DNA of 64,000 nucleotides from Lanius collurio (lineage: Eukaryota > Chordata > Aves > Passeriformes > Laniidae): the NCBI GenBank assembly GCA_020086605.1, contig JACBWW010000015.1:6283513-6347512 (forward strand), given 5' to 3'. The position numbers and the translations under genes were made by a program. Below the pieces are notes generated by a model, which saw only the letters and a list, made by a program, of their open reading frames with translations, had not been told where the DNA came from and did no database searches. This document shows positions 13,418 through 22,150 of the stretch, piece by piece (the first letter of the stretch is position 1; every line of letters starts with the position of its first letter).

Positions 13418-13454
13418 TTTTAGAAAACAAGTATTATTTTAGAAAACAAGTATT
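13418..13454 (+). repeat. Short tandem duplication, two 18-bp copies
   Basis: TTTTAGAAAACAAGTATT occurs at 13418-13435 and again at 13437-13454 (period 19). It is probably a small replication-slippage event. Confidence 0.9.
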
Positions 13455-14451
13455 TAAATGGAATTGAGGTATACATACTTGATCATGTTAAAACATCAAA
13501 ATTATGATAAGTTTAGGAAAGTCAGATTTACTTGCCCTTTATTGGATTAGGATTTTTTTGTCTTCCCAAGTATTTAATGGATGTATTAAAGCTAATAAAA
13601 AATAAGGCTGATGACTTGTTCTTTGCCATTGTAAAATCTACCACTCTAAACTCAAAAGCACTATTAAAATGGGCAAAGAACAGACATAAGGTATTTCCTG
13701 TGTCTCACATCAGCACATTATGGTTTCATTTTGCCTTAAAGAGAAATATAAACTTTTTAATCTGCACATAATTGTGATTTGAGTAAGATAAAATTTTACA
13801 TGATACTCTATTATGAGATGCTCAAAGTTCAGACTTACCGTTTGATAGTGTAATTAAATCATAATCAAATAGCTAGGAGTAGTTACAGAAGTGTGTATGT
13901 AAAAAACCTAAAAGAGATCACATTGGTCATCGTCACGTCAGTGTTTTTGCTAATATTAATGTCAGTAAATTTGCAGTTTTCTGTTCTTATTCATATAAAT
14001 AAGCTTAGAGAAGGTATTTAAATTGAATACTTCTATTTCCCATGTGAAATTTACTTGCAGTAAAAACAAACTTTCTGCACTTAAAATTTTAGAAAAGCAA
14101 AACATTTCATTGAAAAAAAAGCTCTTAATTTTCAGTTGTGTTGTTCACTCATAGACCTTAATAGAGAAGACAAGCAAAAATCACTTTTCAGATTCCTAGC
14201 AGTCCAAAAAATGCATTTTTTAAGCTTAAAAATACTCTATGTGTTCCTAACAGAAAACAAGTGTATTTTTGTGAAAGCAATATGATCAGGATACCAGTTT
14301 TCAGAGAGAGTATTCATTTGTAAAAGTTAGCTTTCTTCTTGGCAGTGCTGGAGTGGAATGTTGGATTTAATTTAAAATGATTAATGAGATTTTGTCAGAC
14401 TCCCTGCCTTCACCACCACTGCAGTTTGTCAGCACAACAACCTGGGAAACC

Positions 14452-14521
14452 CGGACGCCACTCTGTCGCCCAAAACTGCTTTCCAGGAAAAAATAAACCC
14501 GAGTAACTAGTGCCAGGTACG
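14452..14521. promoter_or_regulatory. Small CpG cluster in AT-rich intergenic DNA
   Basis: Five CpG dinucleotides (14452, 14456, 14467, 14500, 14520) lie within 70 bp, while the surrounding DNA has almost none. The minus strand is open here (14367-14576, and upstream of that Met) with a codon pattern that is not obviously random. No known protein is recognised. It may be a conserved regulatory element or an ancient exon. Confidence 0.3.
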
Positions 14522-17080
14522 TGTCAATGGTATTGTCTTTCAGCTGTTGAAAGTTTAAGCTGGGGCATTTACACATTCTGAGGAAGTGAACCTCATTTGT
14601 TATTTCAATAGTCTGTTTTGACAGTAAATACCAGTGTAAACTGAAATTTTTAAGTTTTTAAGAGCAAGCATAGCCATTATTATTAACCTTATGGAAAATC
14701 CTATAATTCATACAAAAAAGAAATACTTTAAAAGGGACAAAACACATATCGAAGCATATTTAGCTAAGATTTTCTGGAGAAAGACCATCTGTTCAATATG
14801 TATGCTGTATTCTATTAGGAGGAGCTCATCATTTGAGCACTATGCACACCAATAGGTAGCTGAGTGTCTAGGAATGATCTGCTGGACTCAAGACAGAGGC
14901 ATCAATGTGTATGTGCATGCCAAGAGCCAAAATCTGACAAGTTTGCAATACTTTTATGTATGACCATAACGTAAGCAAATGAGTAGTTCTTTTGAAATGT
15001 AAGATTGATATTGAAAATTATTTACAATGTGTCTTCTTTGCTTTCCTTGTGGAAGTTTGTTCTGTTAGTCTACAGTTTGAGCATTGTGTTTTTCACATGA
15101 AATACTCAAAACCTGAAAAGATTATTTCCGTTACAAAAGCAGCCTTTCCCTCCTGAGAAAACATATGCCTGCCTGTGTTGTGCAAGTCCTCCTGCAGCCA
15201 CATAATGCTCTATCAAGAACCTGACCTTGCATTTGCTCGTATGGACCCCTTCATACACCAGTTCCATCCCTTAACTCAGCAGGCAAAAAGTCCTGCCGGT
15301 TTCACAGAGCTGTAGGTGGTGAAAAGGAGTTTGTACAGCTCTGCTGCAGCAGGCAGAACGTAGCCCTTTATGGGGCAGGATAGCACCACGTTTTCTTTGC
15401 ATTGCTTTTATCTTAGCTATTTCTTACCGCAGGGAACCGCAGTTTCCCTGTCTTCATATTCAGAATTCAGACTAATTGTCACAATTACATGTAACACAAT
15501 TGAATTGAAATATATTTTTATAACTGGAGAACTCCTTGAGTTTACTTGCCTTCTGAATCACCTGCATGACAAAACAAACAAGGAAATCACAGGACTTCTT
15601 TACAAGTGCTAAAGAAGTGCACCTCTCAGCCTGCTTCTTAGTAACAATCAAGATGCTGTATTTTTTCACATTAAATGTAACTTCTTGTTTCTATAATCTA
15701 CTTAGGAATTTATATCAATAAATATACTTGTTACTGTTCCACACTGTCTGAAGTCTGACAGTACTATTTCTGATTTTACTAGCAGAAGCTGACTTTTTTG
15801 GGTTTTTTGGAATAGTAGGAAAATGTAAAGTAAATACTCAACATTCATCTATCAATGCAAAAATATAATAAGAAATGCTTGAATCGTTTTTTACCTCTAA
15901 ATAAGGTTTAGATCTGTAATAAAATACAGAAGGCACGTGACTAGTAATCAGCTTTTATTAAATTCTTTCTCAGCTTTTTCAAAGTAAAATATTATTTCCT
16001 TATTTTGGTACAATGTGCATAGTGCTGCATAACAAGAAAGGAGAAACTGTAAAATTCAGTGACCATGATGCAAAGGAGATCTGTAAAGTAAATAGCAGAG
16101 TCCCACCTGATCAGGTGTAGCAATATATTGGCGTAAAAGAAAAGGTGTAAAAGTACCCATTTGGCTTCACCCCCTTAGTAGCCGGTTCTCGGTGCACAGG
16201 TGTACCACATAATGCTGCAAAAGAGAATTTCTGTGTTAGCAGGCTGATGAGGTAACCTGTCTACTCTGGCAGGCACTTCTCACAGTCTTTGGTGAATCAG
16301 TGGCATTGTAAGACCTTCTGGAAAGACATTTGTCACTTGCCATATTACAAAGTTTAGAAGGAATACTCAAAGACTGAAGAAAGCCAGGATATGGGGCAGA
16401 CGAGGCAGGGTTGTTGATACTGTTGGGTGTATGTATTGTATGTATTGTGTACATCTATCCCCCTTTCTTCCTTTTTCACTTTCTTCATTTCCAGAAAAGC
16501 TTGTTTATTGTAGTCTTAACAATCATTAAGCCTGGCATACAAAAAAAACACCAGCAAAACAAACAATCTTTGAGAGTAAAAGAAGTGTGAGCTTTCACAG
16601 TTTTTCAATAACATTAAAATCACATCAAAATTAGTAAGTATTTACAGAGTCTTCAGATACTATGTTAATTATTGTTATTTTTTTTATGTGCTATTTTAAC
16701 TGGAAATTGTCAGTTAATACATTTATCACACATTGTGTCAGTCTTACACATCACAAATTGAGGTAAGGTTCTGTGAAAGGACTCAATAATATATTGCTAT
16801 GAAAAATAATACATTGGGTCTAGGAGAACAAAGTTGTGACTGATGAATATTCACTTACATGGTGATAAGCATAAATTATTACATGAATATGAAGCTGCCT
16901 TTAAATAAGTGATCCAATCAATTTTAAACACAAGTCCTTAAAAGGAGGGTGTCTTACATCCAAGTCCAATCCCTATTCTGCTGACCATACACATCTTTAG
17001 GCACATTCAGTTTCTGAGAAGGCAATGACATAATTTTCCTACTGTTTATGTCTCTAAGACCCAGTCAGTTTGGAAGGTCA

Positions 17081-17431
17081 TCACCAAAACCCAAAATCAA
17101 GTTTATTCTTGGTAGGAAAACTTACACAACAAATGCAGTAATTTAAAAAAAATAAAATTACTCCTATCAATAGCTCCATTGAGGCAGTGCAGTCATAACG
17201 TCTTTCCTGAGCAGAACCAACACTCTGATCCTCAATTTTACAAGTTTGTTTGACAGGTTTTAGCAGTTGCGAAAAGCTCCTCTTGATACTTTCTCCTACA
17301 GCTTCTGCTCTCTGAGCATCGTTCCCCAGGCCTTCCTCAATGCTCACTGTCCAGAAGAAGGAGCCACAGTTTTGGATCGCAGCAGCATAAAAGCAACACT
17401 CAATTTCTGCAGTACCAACCAGTCCTCTCTT
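17081..17431 (-). CDS. Unrecognised open frame, possible exon of an unknown minus-strand transcript
   Basis: A 117-codon stop-to-stop frame (116 residues plus stop). Upstream of the GTG codon at 17347 it reads GTAEIECCFYAAAIQNC, then SFFWTVSIEEGLGNDAQ; later come SIKRSFSQLLKPVKQ and a hydrophobic stretch ELLIGVILFFLNYCICC. There is no convincing ATG at its start. Two AG dinucleotides could act as acceptors: TGGTACTGCAG, and CTTCTTCTGGACAG just before the SIEEGL part. The first half has codons rich in purine at position 1, but the plus strand is also open across much of it. An AATAAA on the minus strand (plus 17102-17107) sits near the end. The CpG domain that begins about 0.8 kb upstream (on this strand) could supply a promoter. 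I do not recognise the protein, and chance frames of this length are expected in 64 kb. Confidence 0.2.
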   Translation of the reverse strand, partial: KRGLVGTAEIECCFYAAAIQNCGSFFWTVSIEEGLGNDAQRAEAVGESIKRSFSQLLKPVKQTCKIEDQSVGSAQERRYDCTASMELLIGVILFFLNYCICCVSFPTKNKLDFGFW

Positions 17432-18221
17432 TCAGTGAAGTTCCTAATTTACACCAGCACAGAATATGCCCTTCTCTTTTAAGTCCTGAAACTTAATTAT
17501 GTTTCTCCTACCTTGATATGCAACTATTCTTTCTGCATTGCTGGGATGTTCAGACTTGTTTGCACCCTTTATTCTATGGATTCCTTGTTCACACAGATCC
17601 TTTTGCAAGAAAAGGGCTCAGTGTTGGAAAGAGAGAGCACAAACTCCATGCTGTGCAGAGCTCTTATCAAAAGATCATTAGAAAACCAGAACAAAACAAC
17701 ACAGTGCATTTGCAAGGACCTATCCCTAGATACAAATATGTTTCAAATTAAAGACTAGAAATGACTGCAACATAAAGAATACTTTGCTGACTAGAAAATC
17801 TGGTTAACTCATGTCTTTCATGGATCTGTCTATTGCATGGTATTTTAAAGTGGCCAAGTTTCATGTTTTTCAGCCACATATTCTTGAAATGGCCTCTCTG
17901 ACTGTAAGCATAATAATTTTTTTTAATCTTCAGCTTGCTTAGACACTTCTTTCTTTCTCTTTTCCAATATTTCCCTTGCTAGTATTAAAACATACAATGT
18001 AACATAACTTCCTAACAATACCTTCTACTTTTCCACTGTGATTTCCTGACTTGTCAAAATCTTTCTAGATACGGTTTCTCTTAGAAAGGCTTATAGAAAA
18101 AAACCCCTGTAACTACTCCAAAATTGACAGGGTTTATATGTATATATTTATGCCTTGTATATATCCTAGGCTCCTGGTCTGCTTGCTTGCTGGTAAGATT
18201 GATTGACTGTGTCCTGAAACT
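17432..18221. other. Intergenic sequence before the CpG domain
   Basis: AT-rich, with no exon recognised. CpG content rises sharply after about 18230. Confidence 0.7.
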
Positions 18222-18225
18222 TGTT

Positions 18226-18233
18226 TATAAAAA
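18226..18233 (+). promoter_or_regulatory. TATA box at CpG-domain edge
   Basis: TATAAAAA matches the TATAWAWR consensus and is followed immediately by GC-rich sequence. A second TATAAATC lies at 18253-18260. Because the flank is TTTATAAA, the minus strand also reads a TATA word, so direction is ambiguous. An ATTGG (minus-strand CCAAT) at 18303-18307 would suit a minus-strand start near 18195. Confidence 0.4.
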
Positions 18234-18717
18234 CCGGCAGGCCCCGTATTTGTATAAATCTGCAAACGCCCAAAGAAAACCCAGCGCCCGGTGATCTCGC
18301 CATTGGCTCTATTCCTGCAGCCTCAGATAGGAGTACTGTTACGGCGCTGCTTATAAGTAATGCCGCCGGGGAGCTGCCCTTCCTCCTCCTCCTCCTCGTC
18401 GTCCCTGGGCTGCAGCGGAGCCCTCGCAGCCGGACGGATTTGTACGGTCACGGCCGCGGATGGCGGCAAAGCGAAGCGGCCCTCGGGAGTTGCGAGGGCG
18501 ACCCGGGAAATTAATCAGGTTGTCCTTGCTTAGGCTCCGAGGAGGCGGGGGGATGGCGGGCAGGGGAGTGAGGATGGGGTTTGGATTTTCTTCTCCTCTT
18601 TCAGGAGGGTTCCCTTCCCCCCCCAAGGGTGACAACCGGGTCACTTTACAGCCATGTCACCTGAAGCAAAAATAAAATTATAACAAATAAGTTGCCTGCC
18701 CATTGAGGAGGCTTAGT

Positions 18718-18722
18718 CCAAT
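18718..18722 (+). promoter_or_regulatory. CCAAT box next to GC boxes
   Basis: CCAAT lies about 30 bp upstream of clustered GC boxes (GCCCCGCCCCACCCC) and the E-box CACCTG at about 18776. The arrangement is promoter-like, but no transcript start can be read from sequence. Confidence 0.35.
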
Positions 18723-18747
18723 GCTTTATTTATGCTAAAGCTCCGAG

Positions 18748-18770
18748 CCCCGCCCCACCCCGTCCCGCCC
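18748..18770 (-). other. G-quadruplex motif on the minus strand
   Basis: Five runs of 3-4 C on the plus strand are separated by one- or two-base loops, so the minus strand carries five short-loop G runs. This is a strong quadruplex pattern that coincides with overlapping Sp1-type GC boxes. Confidence 0.6.
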
Positions 18771-19053
18771 GTCTCCACCTGCCAAGGCGCAAGGCCGGGA
18801 GGATCCCTGCCCTAAACCCCCCCTTCAGGGGTCTTTTCCATGTGGATCCCATTATCATCATTTGCTCCTAGTATAAGGGGGATTAAGGAGATTAGAATGA
18901 AAATAATTAAATGATTTTTCAATTCACCCCTTCATGAAAGGGGAAAGAGAGAGAGGGAAGTCTACCTGGAGAAACAGAAATAGGATCTGTGATTCCTTTT
19001 TGAAAGGGGTGACTTTTAAAGGAACGGAAGGGAAGGGGGAGCCCTCGCAACTG

Positions 19054-19060
19054 TCAAGTG
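19054..19060 (+). promoter_or_regulatory. NKX2-5-type motif TCAAGTG
   Basis: Exact match to the TYAAGTG consensus, in an AT-rich block inside the CpG domain. About 15 such words are expected by chance in the window, so this alone is weak. Confidence 0.2.
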
Positions 19061-19265
19061 TTTTCCAAACACTAGATTAATGCTGGCCAGACGTTTGTTG
19101 TAATGTGGCCCTACTGTTTTCAAATGGGTTTTCCAACCTGTAATTGTTAAGTCTCAGCATTGAATAATGAAAGCAAAATAAAACAAAAAAAAATTCTCGG
19201 ACGCTTTGGGGTTTTATTGTTGTTTTGGAGGTGAGCAGATGAAAAAATCTTTTGAGGGTGGAATA

Positions 19266-19335
19266 GTTTGTTTCTTTGTTGGGGTTTTTTTGGGTCTTTT
19301 TTTTTTGGTTTGTTGGGTTTTTTGTGTTTTTTTCC
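19266..19335 (+). repeat. G/T-rich low-complexity tract
   Basis: T/G-only stretch (GGGGTTTTTTTGGG and similar) inside the CpG domain, between two GC-rich blocks. Confidence 0.8.
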
Positions 19336-19888
19336 CTGTTACAAGCAAAATTCCTCTATTTCATCATTTGGAATACAGCCATAATCCTGATGAAATGATT
19401 TAAACATTTAAAAATAACAGTCGGCTTTTAATCTGATAAAGATTTTAATCTTCTAATCATTTCGTCAGCTTCTTTTTCAATGAAAGTGCTCTAACAAAAC
19501 TGCTTATATATATATGCACACAATCACACTAAAGCTATGTGTTCGTTTCGGTATCTTTATGAAACCGTACCTCAATATTTACCGTTTTCGTTCGCACGGA
19601 TAAAATTTAGAGCTTAAATCCTCATGTGAGAAAAGGCAAAAAACTCAAAGGTTAATTAGTTACAATTGCTTTTGCTTTCTTCTCTTGTTTCTTCTTTTTT
19701 ATATTTTTTTTTCCCCAAGGTGACGTTAACATTCCAGAGCATATTAAAATACGGTTGTACACCTGGGGAAATTCGCGTGAGATACTTTCAAAGACAGAAG
19801 CAGAGAGTTTTCCCAAAGGCGGTAGAAGTCGCTCTGACGGTCGCGCCATCGGATTTTCCCGGCTCTGCCTCGGTGCGTGCCAGCCCTG

Positions 19889-19900
19889 CCGCGGGGGGGC
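19889..19900 (+). promoter_or_regulatory. CTCF-like core CCGCGGGGGGGC
   Basis: Fits the CCGCGNGGNGGC form of the CTCF core in the forward direction, within a CpG island. In GC-rich DNA such a match is less specific than the one at 49136. Confidence 0.3.
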
Positions 19901-20795
19901 CGGGAGGCAGGACAAGGACTGCCGGCAGCGCTGCCTCGCCACAAAACCCCCTTCGCCTTTGCTCGGAGAGGTAAAGTTACTGCAACCAGTCTGTTAACTT
20001 CAAAGGGGCAGAGACAGCGACATAACACACCCTTTCATAGCTGAATTACAACGAACTAAATTAAAATTTTAACCCCCCTGAAAGGACCGCTGCTGATGGA
20101 GGAGGAAGACGAGCCGGAGACATTCAGAAAATGCCAAGTTTACATATCTAATGCCTCTGCTACCTGAAGGCACAGCGCCAGAGCGGGTAATTCCTTTTAC
20201 TAATTACTTGACAACAAACGGATCAAAAAGAAAATCTTGTAGGAAGGACTTCAGAATCTGCGGGAGAGAATAACATTCCTGTCCTTCCTGCAAACCCGAA
20301 AATCCTTACAAAAATATTGTGGATGCTCTGCTCTCGCCGGCTCTAAACACGTCTGCCCACAGGCACCACTGTGGTTTGGTTTTAAATGTTCTTCTACAGC
20401 TGGAAAATTGCCCTGCAGGGTGCTGTTATTTTTAAAATAGTAGATCTTTTAGGGTCAAACTTAAGTATAGACGTTTCTTTGAATCAGCGAGGAGGGGAAA
20501 TCCCGCTTGTTGTCAAAAGTTAATTTTCAGCTACTAGTGAAGTTTGTAACTACAAATGTTTTTTTTTCCTCTATAAATGTTATTGGCCTGCTTTCATAGT
20601 TCAAAAAAAAAATTATCCAGCAAATCCAAGACTGAAACCTGGCATTCATTGGCAGTAACTCCTTTAGTAAATACTTGTTAGTACCGCGTAGCGCCCTTTG
20701 CCCACTGGGTCTCGCCAGCAGCCCGGCAGTGTAATTCCTACCCACCGAAGCGGTCATTAATGCCAAACCTGCGGCTACGAGGGGCTTCTCAGTTA

Positions 20796-20804
20796 CCAAT
20801 AAAA
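20796..20804 (+). promoter_or_regulatory. Posterior Hox/CDX-type motif CCAATAAAA
   Basis: CCAATAAAA at 20796-20804 and the related GCAATAAAA at 20935-20943 flank the start of a GC-rich block. Both resemble the HOX13/CDX preference for (C/G)CAATAAA. The binding factor is inferred. Confidence 0.25.
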
Positions 20805-21679
20805 CCTTTACTGCGACTCGCCTCGATGCGTCTTTAGAGAACGCGCTTGTAGGCGCCCGGTGCCTGAGCGCTGTTCTGCCTAATGCCTCCCTTCCTGATC
20901 GCATTACCGGCCGCTCCCCCGGTACTATTTATGGGCAATAAAAGCTCTCGCAGGCCCCGGCCCGGCCGGGCTCTCCTCCGGTCAGGACGTGGAGCAGGTG
21001 ACCGAACCTCGCGGTCTTTCTTTTTCCCCGCTTCAGGGCCAAACAGATAATTCCTCGACTTTACTCCCCTCCACTTCTTCACGAAAGTCACACGTAGAGC
21101 CTCGGGAGGGGACGTGCCCGCGGTGGCCGGCAGCAAAGGGACGGCGGAGCCGGGCAAAGCCGAGCGGAAGGAGGACGGCAGGCGGGAGCAAGCAGCGCCG
21201 GCCGGGCCGGGCGCTCCTCGTCCCCCCGCGGGGACACACAGCAGGCGGGGACAGGGCGGCGGCGCTCCCCGGGATGCCAAGAGCCGCCTCCCCCGGCGGG
21301 TCCGTGCGGTTCAGAAGACGACGAAAGGATGGAATAAGAGAGAGAATGAAAAAAATACATATTTTTTAAAAAATCACAGACACACACCGAGAGAGAAACT
21401 CCTACAAGAAAACAAGCCACCAGTCCAAACAAAAAGTTCAAAACAACAACGACACAACCCCAGCCTAGGGAGATCAAATCTCATTTACCTTTCGTGGCCG
21501 GGAAGGTTGCTATGGTTCTCTCTTCTGGCGGGATGGGGTCTCCTCGGAGATCCCCGTCTCGTCCGCACCCTCTGTCCCCTAGAATGACACCAAGCGCGCG
21601 TACCCTGAGGCAGCCCCCACGCACACGCTCCCCGCGGCTGGGGCTCGGCCTCGCAGACGGGCCGGGCCCCCCGCCCCTG

Positions 21680-21689
21680 CCATATAAGG
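21680..21689. promoter_or_regulatory. Perfect CArG box (SRF site) that is also TATA-like
   Basis: CCATATAAGG is an exact CC(A/T)6GG element inside very GC-rich sequence, where an isolated A/T6 core is unlikely to be incidental. It can also be read as a plus-strand TATA-type element, which would place a start near 21710. Confidence 0.5.
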
Positions 21690-21809
21690 CGCTCCGGGAA
21701 AGCCCCGGAGAACCAGCCGGTGCCAAGCGCTGTCCCCTACGCTTTGGGTCACCCAACCCCGCCTCAGCTCCTCAAACACGGGGAAACTCTCCTTCTCCAG
21801 CACCGCCCT

Positions 21810-21866
21810 GGTGGGTTTGGTGTGTTTTCTGTTGTTGGGGTTTTTTTGTTGGTGTGGTTTTTTTTC
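21810..21866 (+). repeat. G/T-rich low-complexity tract
   Basis: GGGTTTGGTGTGTTTT-type sequence between two CpG-rich blocks. It accounts for the Val/Phe-rich open frames in this stretch. Confidence 0.75.
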
Positions 21867-22103
21867 CCCTTGAGGGTATGTACTGAGGTTGAGCTCAGCC
21901 AGCCGTGGAGGAAGCCTCCCAGCCAGCTGGGGCTCTTCAGTCACCCCCAGAGCCGCGGGAGCCCCAGCCCTACCGAGCCGAGGGTCAGGCGCTCGGCCGG
22001 AGCGGCGGGGTGGCCGAGACGCTTCTGTCTGCTGGGTGTAGGAGTCAGGCTGGATGGAGTCCTCCCTTACAGGGATATTTGATTTAAATCTGCCTCCGGG
22101 GAA

Positions 22104-22111
22104 ATGCAAAT
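22104..22111 (+). promoter_or_regulatory. Octamer ATGCAAAT (POU/OCT motif)
   Basis: Exact octamer at the edge of a GC-rich block. A reverse copy, ATTTGCAT, lies at 22733-22740, just past the CpG domain. Confidence 0.3.
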
Positions 22112-22128
22112 AAATAACTTAATCGGGA

Positions 22129-22150
22129 GGGGGGGGGGAGAAAAAAAAAA
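22129..22150 (+). repeat. G10 homopolymer followed by an A10 run
   Basis: Ten G (22129-22138), AG, then ten A (22141-22150). This low-complexity junction is likely error-prone in sequencing and assembly. Confidence 0.85.

Larger units (their letters stand above)
10130..17080. other. Intergenic DNA downstream of FBXO8
   Basis: No exon recognised. Short open frames on both strands have no family resemblance. Points of note are an 18-bp tandem duplication (13418-13454), a CRE-like CGTCACGTCA (13931-13940) and a small CpG cluster (14452-14521). The rest is AT-rich unique-looking sequence. Confidence 0.75.

Noticed and set aside
20925..20934. MEF2-like CTATTTATGG.
   Set aside because: It breaks the YTAWWWWTAR consensus at the ninth position.
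20834..22109. Long open frames (126-176 codons) on both strands in the CpG domain.
   Set aside because: They overlap in several frames, have the Pro/Arg/Gly/Ser bias of GC-rich DNA, show no domain and have no shared start or splice context.
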